Below, in pieces: positions 10,553-19,627 of a DNA stretch of 64,000 nt; within the stretch, counting starts at the first letter, position 1, and each line of letters begins with the position of its first letter. The DNA comes from Parazoarcus communis (lineage in GTDB: Bacteria; Pseudomonadota; Gammaproteobacteria; Burkholderiales; Rhodocyclaceae): assembly GCF_003111645.1 (NCBI RefSeq), contig NZ_CP022187.1, forward strand, positions 3,782,001-3,846,000, read 5' to 3'. The notes beneath the pieces are model-generated. The model ran no database searches, was not told where the DNA came from, and was given only the letters and a program-made list of their open reading frames with translations. The position numbers and the translations under genes are program-made.

Positions 10553-13201
10553 ATGACCTCCTCGCTGTCGGGTGTGCTTGCTGCGCTGTTTCCCTATTCG
10601 GATCACGCACGCCTGCTTTCCCTGCAACTCGATGACGGCGACCCGGCCGGCGACCAGCTTGTCGTGCAGCGTCTGCGCGGCCGCGAGGCGCTCTCCGAAT
10701 GTCCTGCATTTGATCTGGACTGTCTGGCCCTGAATGCGAACATCGAGGCCAAGGCGCTGCTGGGGCGCCGGGCCAGCGTGCGCCTGAGCGAGGGCGTGGG
10801 CTTTGGCGCAGCACGCTGGTTCAACGGCATCGTGACCGCGGTCGCACCGGGTGACGCCGATGGCGGGCGGCGCCGTTATCGCCTCACCTTGCGCCCCGCA
10901 TTTGCCTTGCTTGATGTCGCGCGTACCGCGTGGATTCACCTCGAACGCAGCGTGCCCGACATCATCGACGCCGAGCTTTCGCGCTGGCAGGCCGGTATTG
11001 CCGATCTCCAGTGGCGTTTCGATCTGCTCAATACCTATCCCGCTCGCAGTTACACCGCACTGTATGCCGAGTCTCCGCTTGCGTTCATCGAACGGCTCTG
11101 TGCCGAGGAAGGCATCGGCTACCGCTTCGAGCATCCATCGCCTGAAGACATGCCCGTCGGTACTACGATCCTCGTCTTTTTCGACGACTCGTCGTCCTTG
11201 CCGATGAACCCACAGGCGCTCACCCGCTTTCATGCGGCCGATACCATGGGCGAAGAGGGGGCGATCGATCGCTGGACGAGCGCGCGCGCCATCGTCCCGG
11301 GTGCCACCGCGATGACGAGCTGGGAGTACAAGGACACACGGGTGCTCGCAGCAACTGTGCCGACCACCCACCAGCACGGTGCCGCAAGCGCAGTGGCCTC
11401 CACGCTTGAGGATTTCGCACCGCAATCGCAGTACTACGGCGCGGGGGCAGCCGATCTCGAGCGTTATGCGCGATTGCGTATCGAGGCGTTCGAAGCGCAG
11501 GCGAAGGTCTTCGACGGGGCCGGCTCGGTCAGGTCTTTTGCCCCAGGTACGGCAACCGAGCTGGACGGCCATTTCGACGATGCCGATGCCGGGTCGAAGG
11601 ATGCGCGCTGCTATCTGCTGCTGTCGGTCGATCACGACGCCTGCAACAACCTTCCGTCCGATTTCGCCGGCGAGCCTGCCGTGCGCGGGCTCGAACCGGG
11701 TTACCGCAACCGCTTTACCGCGATGCGTCAGTCGGTCGTGTGGCGCCCCGCGTTCGACAGCACACATCACGCGAAACCCGTCGCGCGCGGATTGCAGACA
11801 GCCCAGGTAGTCGGCGCCGAGGGGCGCGAGATCGACGTCGACGAGTATGGCCGGGTACTGGTGCAGTTTCACTGGGATCGCGAGCAGCGCAACACCTGCC
11901 GCCTGCGGGTCGCCAACGCGCTGTCCGGCAGCGGCTGGGGCATGCAGACCCTGCCACGGGTGGGGCAGGAGGTGCTGGTCGACTTCATCGAAGGTGACAT
12001 CGACCGTCCCATGGTCATCGGTGCCGTCCATAACGGGCGCCACATGCCACCTCGCTTCTCCGGTGAAGGCAGCCTGCCCGCCAATCACGCCTTGTCGGGC
12101 ATCCAGACACGGGAGTTCGGCGGCGGGCGCGGGTATGGCGAACTGCTGTTTGACGATACGGGCGGACAACTCCGCACCAAGCTCTCGTCCGAACACGCGA
12201 GCACGCAACTCAACCAGGGCTGGCTGTGCACGCCGCGCGCCGAGGGCCAGGCCGAACCGCGTGGCGAAGGCTTCGAACTTCGCTCCGACGCCGCGGGTTC
12301 AGTGCGAGGTGCCAAGGGGCTGTTGCTCACGGCGTTTGGCCGCCTGCGTGCGAGCGGTGCCCAGCTCTCGCGCGAAGAAACCGCAAGCCTGATGGACGAA
12401 TGCCTGCAGCTGTTCCGTCAGCTTGGCGACTATGCGCAACGTCACGAGGCCGGGGCAAGCGAGCCCGGCCCGCACGCAAAGCTGAACGACGACTTCAAGC
12501 AGTGGGAAAACGGCTCCAATACCGCGACCGGCGGCACGGGGGGCGGTTCGCCACTGATCGCGGTCACGGCGCCGGCGGGTGTGCATGTCAGTTCGCCCCG
12601 CAGCGTTATCACCCATGCAGGCAGCACCGTCGACACCGTCGCGCTCCAGCACCTGCAGTTCGCCAGCGGCGAGCGCACCACGCTCAACGCAGGGCAGGGC
12701 ATGTCGCTGTTCGCGCAGTCGGGCGGCATCAAGCTTATTGCGCACCAGGGCAAACTGCAGTTGCAGTCGCAGCACGACGACACCCGGATCAGCGCAGCGA
12801 AGGATCTCAAGCTCGCAGCCAGCGGCGGTCAGCTGCACGGCATGGCGGCAGACGAAATCCTGTTTTCTGTGGCGGGTGGTGCCTACATCAGGCTCGCCGG
12901 CGGAAATGTCGAGATCGGCGCGCCCGGCACCGTGCGCGTGCGTGCCGCCAGTCACGACTGGTCCGGCCCGGCGTCGATGTCCAGTGATCTCCCACGCTTC
13001 GGCGCCGAAGACCTTGGCCGCACCCCCGTCCTGGTCCGCCCAACCGACGGCGCGCCGGTGGAGGGGCAGCACTTCGAGATCGAGCGACCGGATGGCTCGA
13101 TCCTCAAAGGCACAACCGACAGCCAGGGGCGCACCGCCACCGTCAATGGCAGCAGCTTCGAACGCCTGGTCACCCGCTTTTTCCCTTCCGATCCGAGTTG
13201 A
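10553..13201 (+). CDS. vgrG: Type VI secretion spike protein VgrG
   Basis: 882 aa. The N-terminal gp27-like part (residues 1 to about 400) contains AFIERLCAEEGIGYRFEH. A gp5-like OB fold follows with DEYGRVLVQFHWDRE, SGWGMQTLPRVGQEVLVDF and GDIDRPMVIGAVHN. Then come a DUF2345-type beta-helix extension (about 600-800) and a small C-terminal transthyretin-like part (PVEGQHFEIERPDGS) that often carries an effector or adaptor. No sheath, baseplate or membrane-complex genes are nearby, so this is an orphan vgrG island. The lipase effector starts 12 nt downstream. Confidence 0.93.
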   Translation: MTSSLSGVLAALFPYSDHARLLSLQLDDGDPAGDQLVVQRLRGREALSECPAFDLDCLALNANIEAKALLGRRASVRLSEGVGFGAARWFNGIVTAVAPGDADGGRRRYRLTLRPAFALLDVARTAWIHLERSVPDIIDAELSRWQAGIADLQWRFDLLNTYPARSYTALYAESPLAFIERLCAEEGIGYRFEHPSPEDMPVGTTILVFFDDSSSLPMNPQALTRFHAADTMGEEGAIDRWTSARAIVPGATAMTSWEYKDTRVLAATVPTTHQHGAASAVASTLEDFAPQSQYYGAGAADLERYARLRIEAFEAQAKVFDGAGSVRSFAPGTATELDGHFDDADAGSKDARCYLLLSVDHDACNNLPSDFAGEPAVRGLEPGYRNRFTAMRQSVVWRPAFDSTHHAKPVARGLQTAQVVGAEGREIDVDEYGRVLVQFHWDREQRNTCRLRVANALSGSGWGMQTLPRVGQEVLVDFIEGDIDRPMVIGAVHNGRHMPPRFSGEGSLPANHALSGIQTREFGGGRGYGELLFDDTGGQLRTKLSSEHASTQLNQGWLCTPRAEGQAEPRGEGFELRSDAAGSVRGAKGLLLTAFGRLRASGAQLSREETASLMDECLQLFRQLGDYAQRHEAGASEPGPHAKLNDDFKQWENGSNTATGGTGGGSPLIAVTAPAGVHVSSPRSVITHAGSTVDTVALQHLQFASGERTTLNAGQGMSLFAQSGGIKLIAHQGKLQLQSQHDDTRISAAKDLKLAASGGQLHGMAADEILFSVAGGAYIRLAGGNVEIGAPGTVRVRAASHDWSGPASMSSDLPRFGAEDLGRTPVLVRPTDGAPVEGQHFEIERPDGSILKGTTDSQGRTATVNGSSFERLVTRFFPSDPS

Positions 13202-13213
13202 GCGCCGGCGCTC

Positions 13214-15379
13214 ATGAGTTTCCATCCACCCACATCAGTCCTGTCCGATACCCGCTTCCCGCTTTGCATTGGTGAGTGCATCACACTGCCTGACCAATCG
13301 GTCCGTGAGTTTCTGACGCAGTTGCCGCTGCCGGGTGTTGTCATCTTCGTTCACGGTGTGAACTCCGATGGCGAGTGGTTTGACGCTGCGGAAGAGGGGC
13401 TGTGCAAGGGGCTTAACAACCGTCTTGCGCGAAACAGCGCGCAGATGAAATACGACGGGGTTGAGGCTGGGGAACTCACGCCGGTGCGCTACGCCGAGGA
13501 ACTCATGCCCGATGGTTTCCTGGATCCCGAAGTGAATGACAAGACATTCATCGCTCCCGAACCACACTACTCCCCGGTCATCCGTTTCCGGTGGGGCTAC
13601 AAGGCCGACATGGAATCGGTCAAGGAATGGGGCGACAAGGTCTGGCTCAACGAGCATGACTACTGGGGCGGCGGGCCGTTTGCCAACGGCTGCACTTCGC
13701 TCGCCGACCTGTGGAGCGAGGGGCTGTACGACCGGCTTTTCTTCTGGATCACGGCGCAACACCTCAATCCGGTGCCGGGGCGCGATGCCTATAGCTGTCC
13801 GCATCGTGCCTACTACGTGCATGCAGCATTGCGTCTGACCAAGCTCATCGCCTCGATCCGCAGAAAGCAACCGGATTGCCCGGTCACGGTGGTCTGCCAC
13901 AGCCAGGGCAACATGATCGGCATGGCGGCGGCGTTTCTGGGTGAATCGACGGGGGCGGTGGCTGACACCTACGTGCTGGCCAACCCTCCTTACAGTCTCG
14001 AAGCATTCAACGGGCTCGACGACTGGAGTCAGCGCTACACTCGCAACGCCAAGGGGGAGTCCGGACGCCAGACCGGCAACGCACGCGTCCAGACACTCAA
14101 GTCCTTCTTCGATATCATCCGCAGCCGTCAGACCTGCAAGCAGTCACCCGAGACCATCGATCGGTCCATGGCCAACGAGACACCTCAGGACGGTAGCGCG
14201 GGCTTCACCGCCGAGACGGACCTCGCCTGCTATGGGCTGAACGGCAATACCTACGGTCGGGTTACCCTCTACTGCAACCCCCACGACCAGGTCATCTCGG
14301 CGAGTACCGTCAAAGGCATCGGCTGGCTGGGGTTGAGCAGTGAACAGATTGCGCAGACCGGCGGAGCCGGCGTGTTCAGCCAGCGGGTGTTTGCACAGGG
14401 TTGGCAGGTGGGTGAGCTGGGCACCTACGACTATTGGGGACATCGAAAGGAGCTCAACGCCGAACGCAACGCGTCCGGTGCCGGGTTCTGGTTTCCCGCC
14501 TCCAAGACCGCCCGCTACTCCGTTGAATCCGGGCTTAGATCAAGCCAGAGCGTGGCCGGCAAAGTCGGCACCGTGGCGGGTGCCCCACTGGCATGGCTTG
14601 TAACCAGCATGGCAGACGCGCCCATCAATGCCGATCCACCCCGTCCATGGACAATCCCCGTAGAAGCGCCCCCGCTGCCGGAACCATTCATCCCACAATC
14701 GCGGCGTTACGGTGAGGACTCGGATGCCTTTGACGAAGAACACGATCCCGAAGCTGCTGCACGCAATTCATCCAAGGCGCCCCTCAGTCCGGACGACCCT
14801 TACGATCGCTTCTCTGCGCCTCTCGACGAAAACGGACAGGCGAAGGTAGTGCCCCGTGGGTCCGAGCAGACCGAAGCCGAGTTGCGCTACGCGCACCGTG
14901 CCCGACTGCGCATGGACGCCAGGCGAGAGGGCCAGGCTAGATCCGATGGCTACGTGCCCGGTGAGGCCAATCCCGCCGCTGGCCAATCGAATGAGGTGTC
15001 AGACGACTATCGCAAGTGGCGCTCCGAAAAGATCAGTCAGTTCCTGACGGAAACAATTGATCAGAACGCCACCGATCACTCCACCACCATGACTCACCCG
15101 ATGCATGCGGAGAAGGCGCTGGCCTATGACTTGGCGGTGGGGGTGTGTCGGCTGGTCAACAATGACTGGATGGAGCTTCGTATTGAGGCCGACTGGCGCT
15201 ACGCGTCAACGCTGAAGCGCGGTCATGCGAGTTACGAACTATCTGAGTATTTTCTCGATGGCAGTATGAACGGAGACTCGATTGAGCGATGGGCAGAGCA
15301 GGGTGAGGCCCGGAGATCTGAAAAGATTATCGATGAACGTGCTCACTCGAGATATGACCCATTGGAGTCACGCAGATGA
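13214..15379 (+). CDS. T6SS lipase effector, Tle3-like
   Basis: 721 aa alpha/beta-hydrolase. It opens with PGVVIFVHGVNSDGEWFD (oxyanion region), and the nucleophile elbow is VVCHSQGNMIG with Ser about 230. A later CNPHDQVISA matches an Asp/His-bearing catalytic loop. Its length and the VHGVNSDGEW start match the Tle3 phospholipase family, known for P. aeruginosa Tle3, delivered through VgrG2b. No signal peptide is seen, as expected for T6SS cargo. It follows vgrG by 12 nt and overlaps the first DUF2875 gene by ATGA. The likely target is membrane phospholipid in the periplasm of rival cells. Confidence 0.82.
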   Translation: MSFHPPTSVLSDTRFPLCIGECITLPDQSVREFLTQLPLPGVVIFVHGVNSDGEWFDAAEEGLCKGLNNRLARNSAQMKYDGVEAGELTPVRYAEELMPDGFLDPEVNDKTFIAPEPHYSPVIRFRWGYKADMESVKEWGDKVWLNEHDYWGGGPFANGCTSLADLWSEGLYDRLFFWITAQHLNPVPGRDAYSCPHRAYYVHAALRLTKLIASIRRKQPDCPVTVVCHSQGNMIGMAAAFLGESTGAVADTYVLANPPYSLEAFNGLDDWSQRYTRNAKGESGRQTGNARVQTLKSFFDIIRSRQTCKQSPETIDRSMANETPQDGSAGFTAETDLACYGLNGNTYGRVTLYCNPHDQVISASTVKGIGWLGLSSEQIAQTGGAGVFSQRVFAQGWQVGELGTYDYWGHRKELNAERNASGAGFWFPASKTARYSVESGLRSSQSVAGKVGTVAGAPLAWLVTSMADAPINADPPRPWTIPVEAPPLPEPFIPQSRRYGEDSDAFDEEHDPEAAARNSSKAPLSPDDPYDRFSAPLDENGQAKVVPRGSEQTEAELRYAHRARLRMDARREGQARSDGYVPGEANPAAGQSNEVSDDYRKWRSEKISQFLTETIDQNATDHSTTMTHPMHAEKALAYDLAVGVCRLVNNDWMELRIEADWRYASTLKRGHASYELSEYFLDGSMNGDSIERWAEQGEARRSEKIIDERAHSRYDPLESRR

Positions 15380-16857
15380 TGGGCATGAAGCTGGCTCAGC
15401 CGATGAAAAGGATCGCGCTGAGTCTTATAGTTTTCATTTCTTGCCTTGTTCTAGTCACTTGGGGCGCGCAACACATTGAGCTCAATTACGGAACGGTTTC
15501 TTTCTCTCAATATTCTGCATTGGAGATTCTTGTGCGCCTGCTTACGATTCCTGTACTCGTTGCAACCACGTTCTTTTACCTGGCCGGCTGTTCGACCAAT
15601 GGGCCGACGGCGCCGGCGGCCATGCATGAGAGCGCTGAAGCGGCAGTGCAACCATTTCGCGCTCAGGTCGTAGGCGTTCAATGGATGAACCCTCTGGTTC
15701 GCCGTGACTATCCCACCGAATGGCAGTTGCTCTGGACTTTAAGTTTGGCGTCACCGAACAAGGGTGACTACAAGATCCAAACCAAGCCCCAGAAATTCAC
15801 CTCTGTTCAACCCGTCGCTTCAATCGTGTCAAACATCTTTAAGGATAAGACTATTGAAGATTTCTTTTTCTCCTATATAGACGGGATCTTTCGCCCGTTC
15901 AGAAATCGATATGCGAGTAATCCAAATTACTTTTATACCGTCCAGCCAAAGTCACAGAAGCTGTGGAGAGAGTTGGCGGGCATTCATGTCGAAATTGCCT
16001 TGCCAGACCGGCCCGACCTGAACGCTGAGGCAGCAAAGGAGATTGTTCAGAAGGCCATCATTTCCCAGTTCGGAATCGGCGGGCGACCCACGATATCCAG
16101 TCGAAGTACGCCTCCCGATGTTCGGATCACGGCAGGAAACGCAAACGCGGGTTTCACGTCCCTCTCTGCTGCGCTCGACTATCTTGAGTCGCATCCGACC
16201 GAGTCGGTGTGGGCAATGAACTGGGATGCGCCCGAATTCCCGCTCGACGAGCGCATGAGCGAGAACTTCACGCTACTGATCCTCGCCGGCCCGAACTTCG
16301 ACACCGAGCGCGAGCCTCTCGCCTGGATCGGCCGCCCCGCAACACGCAACGCGAAGGACTTCGAAGTCCAGTCCGGTCAGCCCCGACTGGTACAGGCGTG
16401 GCGGGCAGCAATCGACGAGGCCGCCTACAACGCCGGCCGGCCACTGACCGATGTCGGCTACCTGATCCACGATGCAGGCATGGCGAGCGACGCCGCCGGC
16501 AAGCGGCTCGCAACCCTGGGTCAGGCGCTGGGCGAGCCGCTGCCCGAATTCGACATCCTCAAACAAGGCTTCAACAACACTGCGCTGATGGGAAATACCG
16601 GTGCCGGCACGGCTCTGACCAATGTCGCGCTGGCCATCGCCTACGCACATCACAAGGGCACGCCGGTGCTGGTGGCCGGCACTGCCGAGCCAGATACGGC
16701 TGCGGCTGTCGTTGTAACGCCCCCCGCCCGCGCCCGTGTGTTCGACCCCTCCAAAGACTGGTTCCGTGCGCGGGGTGAGCGCAACGCCTATCTGCCGTGG
16801 TGGGGGCTGAGGCGGGATGTGGACTGGTCGCTCTATATGCAGGGGTTTTCGGAATGA
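15376..16857 (+). CDS. Tla3/DUF2875-family protein, copy 1
   Basis: 493 aa. It differs from the four copies downstream by its N-terminus: a first hydrophobic segment (about 13-31), then a second (about 51-71) ending in LAGC at Cys72. The body starts with the shared PFRAQVVGVQWMNPLV and ends with the near-invariant C-terminal half (FDTEREPLAWIGRP, GFNNTALMG, AYLPWWGLRRDVDWS). The family includes Tla3, the adaptor that loads Tle3 onto VgrG2b. It overlaps tle3 (ATGA) and copy 2 (ATGA). Being adjacent to the effector and having a two-segment N-terminus, it is the best adaptor candidate. The middle block 15813-16087 is nearly identical to copy 3. Confidence 0.75.
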   Translation: MMGMKLAQPMKRIALSLIVFISCLVLVTWGAQHIELNYGTVSFSQYSALEILVRLLTIPVLVATTFFYLAGCSTNGPTAPAAMHESAEAAVQPFRAQVVGVQWMNPLVRRDYPTEWQLLWTLSLASPNKGDYKIQTKPQKFTSVQPVASIVSNIFKDKTIEDFFFSYIDGIFRPFRNRYASNPNYFYTVQPKSQKLWRELAGIHVEIALPDRPDLNAEAAKEIVQKAIISQFGIGGRPTISSRSTPPDVRITAGNANAGFTSLSAALDYLESHPTESVWAMNWDAPEFPLDERMSENFTLLILAGPNFDTEREPLAWIGRPATRNAKDFEVQSGQPRLVQAWRAAIDEAAYNAGRPLTDVGYLIHDAGMASDAAGKRLATLGQALGEPLPEFDILKQGFNNTALMGNTGAGTALTNVALAIAYAHHKGTPVLVAGTAEPDTAAAVVVTPPARARVFDPSKDWFRARGERNAYLPWWGLRRDVDWSLYMQGFSE

Positions 16858-18242
16858 CTGTGAGAGAGGCCATCCATCAAGCGGCAGGTGAAGTTGTCCG
16901 GGGCCGCGACCTGGTGAGGCGATGGGGGCTTTCGTTTGTGTTGACCGGCGTAACGTCTCTGTTAGTCACGGGGTGTTCGTTCGGCGGACCGAAACCGGTT
17001 GCCGCGGCGACTGCAGGCTCTTCGGTGCCTGACCACCCCTTTCGTGCCCAGGTTGTGGGCGTTCAGTGGATGAATCCGCTTGTGTGGAACGATTACTCAA
17101 CACATTGGAACTTGCTTTGGACCTTAGGCTTGGCATCATCAAATATCGGTGACGTTCAAGTGAAAGCAAACCCACAGAAATATCGGACAGTTCAACCTGT
17201 CGTTTCGATTGTCTCAAATATTGGTGGCAGGAAGAGCTTCCGCAGTGTCTTTCTGCAATATACCGAGGAGATTGTTCGTCCCTTTCGCAACCGGTACGCC
17301 AGTAACGCGACCTATTTCTATACGGTTCAGCCCGAGTCCCCGAAGAAATGGCGGGAGTTGGCGGGCATTCATGTCGAGCTAGGTCTGCCAGACCGTCAAG
17401 ACCTCAAGCCGAAGGACGCGGAGGGGGTCGTGCGGGACGTCATTATTTCTCTCTTCAGTATTGGTGGCGCGCCGTCCGTTTCCAGTCGCAACACTCCGCC
17501 CGAAGTCCGCGTTTCATCAGGCGGGCCTAATGTGGGTTTCACTACGCTTGACGCAGCGCTCACCTACCTTGCGTCTCATCCCAATGAGAGCGTTTGGGCG
17601 ATGAACTGGGATGTCCCCGAACTCCCGCTCGACGAGCGCATGAGCGAGAACTTCGCACTATTGATCCTCGCCGGCCCGAACTACGACACCGAGCGCGAGC
17701 CCCTTGCCTGGATCGGCCGCCCCGCAACACGCAACGCGAAGGACTTCGAAGTCCAGTCCGGTCAGCCCCGACTGGTACAGGCGTGGCGGGCAGCAATCGA
17801 CGAGGCCGCCAGCAACGCCGGTCGGCCACTCACCGATGTCGGCTACCTGATCCACGATGCAGGCAAGGCGAGCGACGCCGCCGGCAAGCGAATCGCAACC
17901 CTGGGTCAGGCGCTGGGCGAACCGTTGCCCGAATTCGACATCCTCAAACAAGGCTTCAACAACACCGCGTTGATGGGAGATACCGGTGCTGGCACCGCAC
18001 TGACCAATGTCGCGCTGGCCATCGCCTACGCACACCACAAGGGCACGTCGGTGCTGGTGGCCGGGACGGCGGAGGCAGATACCGCTGCGGCTGTTGTCGT
18101 CACGCCACCCGCCCGCGCTCGCGTGTTCGACCCCGCCAAAGACTGGTTCCGTGCGCGCGGTGAGCGCAATGCCTATCTGCCGTGGTGGGGGTTGAGGCGG
18201 GATGTAGATTGGTCGCGCTACAGGCAGGGGTATTCGGAATGA
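16854..18242 (+). CDS. Tla3/DUF2875-family lipoprotein, copy 2
   Basis: 462 aa. A long basic n-region (25 residues) is followed by a hydrophobic stretch and VTGC, Cys41, with Ser at +2, which would favour outer-membrane sorting. The body begins HPFRAQVVGVQWMNPLV. The middle block is of the SNIGGRKSF..VFLQY type, shared with copy 4, while residues around VQVKANPQKYRTVQP match copy 3. The start is the ATG overlapping the previous stop (ATGA); longer upstream starts overlap copy 1 deeply. Adaptor or immunity function is inferred from location. Confidence 0.72.
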   Translation: MTVREAIHQAAGEVVRGRDLVRRWGLSFVLTGVTSLLVTGCSFGGPKPVAAATAGSSVPDHPFRAQVVGVQWMNPLVWNDYSTHWNLLWTLGLASSNIGDVQVKANPQKYRTVQPVVSIVSNIGGRKSFRSVFLQYTEEIVRPFRNRYASNATYFYTVQPESPKKWRELAGIHVELGLPDRQDLKPKDAEGVVRDVIISLFSIGGAPSVSSRNTPPEVRVSSGGPNVGFTTLDAALTYLASHPNESVWAMNWDVPELPLDERMSENFALLILAGPNYDTEREPLAWIGRPATRNAKDFEVQSGQPRLVQAWRAAIDEAASNAGRPLTDVGYLIHDAGKASDAAGKRIATLGQALGEPLPEFDILKQGFNNTALMGDTGAGTALTNVALAIAYAHHKGTSVLVAGTAEADTAAAVVVTPPARARVFDPAKDWFRARGERNAYLPWWGLRRDVDWSRYRQGYSE

Positions 18243-19627
18243 GTGCCGTCGCCAGAATTCATCGAACGGCGTTCGCACCCTCGGTATTGCGGGGTCGTGT
18301 GATACAGCGATTGGGAATGCTTGCGACCATCTGCGTTGCGCTTCTTAGTCTCGCCGCCTGCTCTACGAACGCTACGAAGGCCTCGGGAAGCACTCTTGAA
18401 AGTGTTGATGCGGCAACGCAACCATTTCGCGCTCAGGTCGTCGGTGTTCAGTGGATGAATCCGCTGGTGTGGAACGACTACCCAACGCAGTGGAATTTGC
18501 TTTGGACCCTAGGCGTGGCGTCATCAAATAAAAATGATGTTCAGGTGAAGGCAAACCCAGAGAAATATCGGACGGTTCAACCCGTCGCTTCAATTGTGTC
18601 AAACATCTTTAAGGATAAGACTATTGAAGATTTCTTTTTCTCCTATACAGACGGGATCTTTCGCCCGTTCAGAAATCGATATGCGAGTAATCCAAATTAC
18701 TTTTACACCGTCCAGCCAAAGTCACAGAAGCAGTGGAGGGAGTTGGCGGGAATTCATGTCGAAATTGCCTTGCCAGACCGGCCCGACCTGAACGCTGAGG
18801 CAGCAAAGGAAATTGTTCAGAAGGCCATCATTTCCCAGTTCGGAATCGGCGGGCGACCCTCCATCTCCAGCCGCAGTACTCCGCCCGATGTTCGTGTCTC
18901 GGCAGGCAACTCAAACATTGGTTTTACTTCCCTTTCTGCCGCGCTCGACTATCTCCAGTCTCACCCAAGTGAAACCGTCTGGGCTATGACCTGGGATGCG
19001 CCAGAGCACCCCCGCGACGAACGCATGAGCGAAAACATTGCGATTTTGATCCTCGCAGGCCAGAACTTCGACACCGAGCGCGAGCCCCTTGCCTGGATCG
19101 GCCGCCCCGCAACGCGCAACGCGACGGACTTCGAGGTCCAGTCCGGTCAGCCCCGACTGGTACAGGCGTGGCGGGCAGCAATCGACGAGGCCGCCAGCAA
19201 CGCCGGTCGGCCACTCACCGATGTCGGCTACCTGATCCACGATGCAGGCAAGGCGAGCGACGCCGCGGGCAAGCGAATCGCAACCCTGGGGCAGGCGCTG
19301 GGCGAACCGTTGCCCGAATTCGACATCCTCAAACAAGGCTTCAACAACACCGCGCTGATGGGCGACACGGGTGCCGGCACGGCGCTGACCAATGTCGCAC
19401 TGGCCATCGCGTACGCACACCACAAGGGCACGCCGGTGCTGGTGGCGGGGACGACGGAGGCAGATACCGCTGCGGCTGTTGTCGTCACGCCACCCGCCCG
19501 CGCCCGCGTGTTCGATCCCGCCAAGGACTGGTTCCGCGCGCGGGGTGAGCGCAACGCCTATCTGCCGTGGTGGGGGCTGAGGCGTGATGTGGACTGGTCG
19601 CAACTTATGCAGGGGTTTTCGGAATGA
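18239..19627 (+). CDS. Tla3/DUF2875-family lipoprotein, copy 3
   Basis: 462 aa, Cys41 in LAAC with Ser at +2. A clear mosaic: residues around WNDYPTQWNLLWTLGVASSN resemble copy 2, then from SIVSNIFKDKTIEDFFFSY the sequence follows copy 1 almost base for base for about 275 nt, then the common C-terminal half. It starts at the ATGA overlap with copy 2. Several substitutions occur just before the conserved half (EHPRDERMSENIAILILAGQ). Confidence 0.72.
   Translation: MSAVARIHRTAFAPSVLRGRVIQRLGMLATICVALLSLAACSTNATKASGSTLESVDAATQPFRAQVVGVQWMNPLVWNDYPTQWNLLWTLGVASSNKNDVQVKANPEKYRTVQPVASIVSNIFKDKTIEDFFFSYTDGIFRPFRNRYASNPNYFYTVQPKSQKQWRELAGIHVEIALPDRPDLNAEAAKEIVQKAIISQFGIGGRPSISSRSTPPDVRVSAGNSNIGFTSLSAALDYLQSHPSETVWAMTWDAPEHPRDERMSENIAILILAGQNFDTEREPLAWIGRPATRNATDFEVQSGQPRLVQAWRAAIDEAASNAGRPLTDVGYLIHDAGKASDAAGKRIATLGQALGEPLPEFDILKQGFNNTALMGDTGAGTALTNVALAIAYAHHKGTPVLVAGTTEADTAAAVVVTPPARARVFDPAKDWFRARGERNAYLPWWGLRRDVDWSQLMQGFSE

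Noticed and set aside
10406-12208. Minus-strand ORF (600 codons) opposite vgrG
   Set aside because: Antisense to the VgrG motifs, no recognisable domain or ribosome site; the + strand shows gp27/gp5 motifs.
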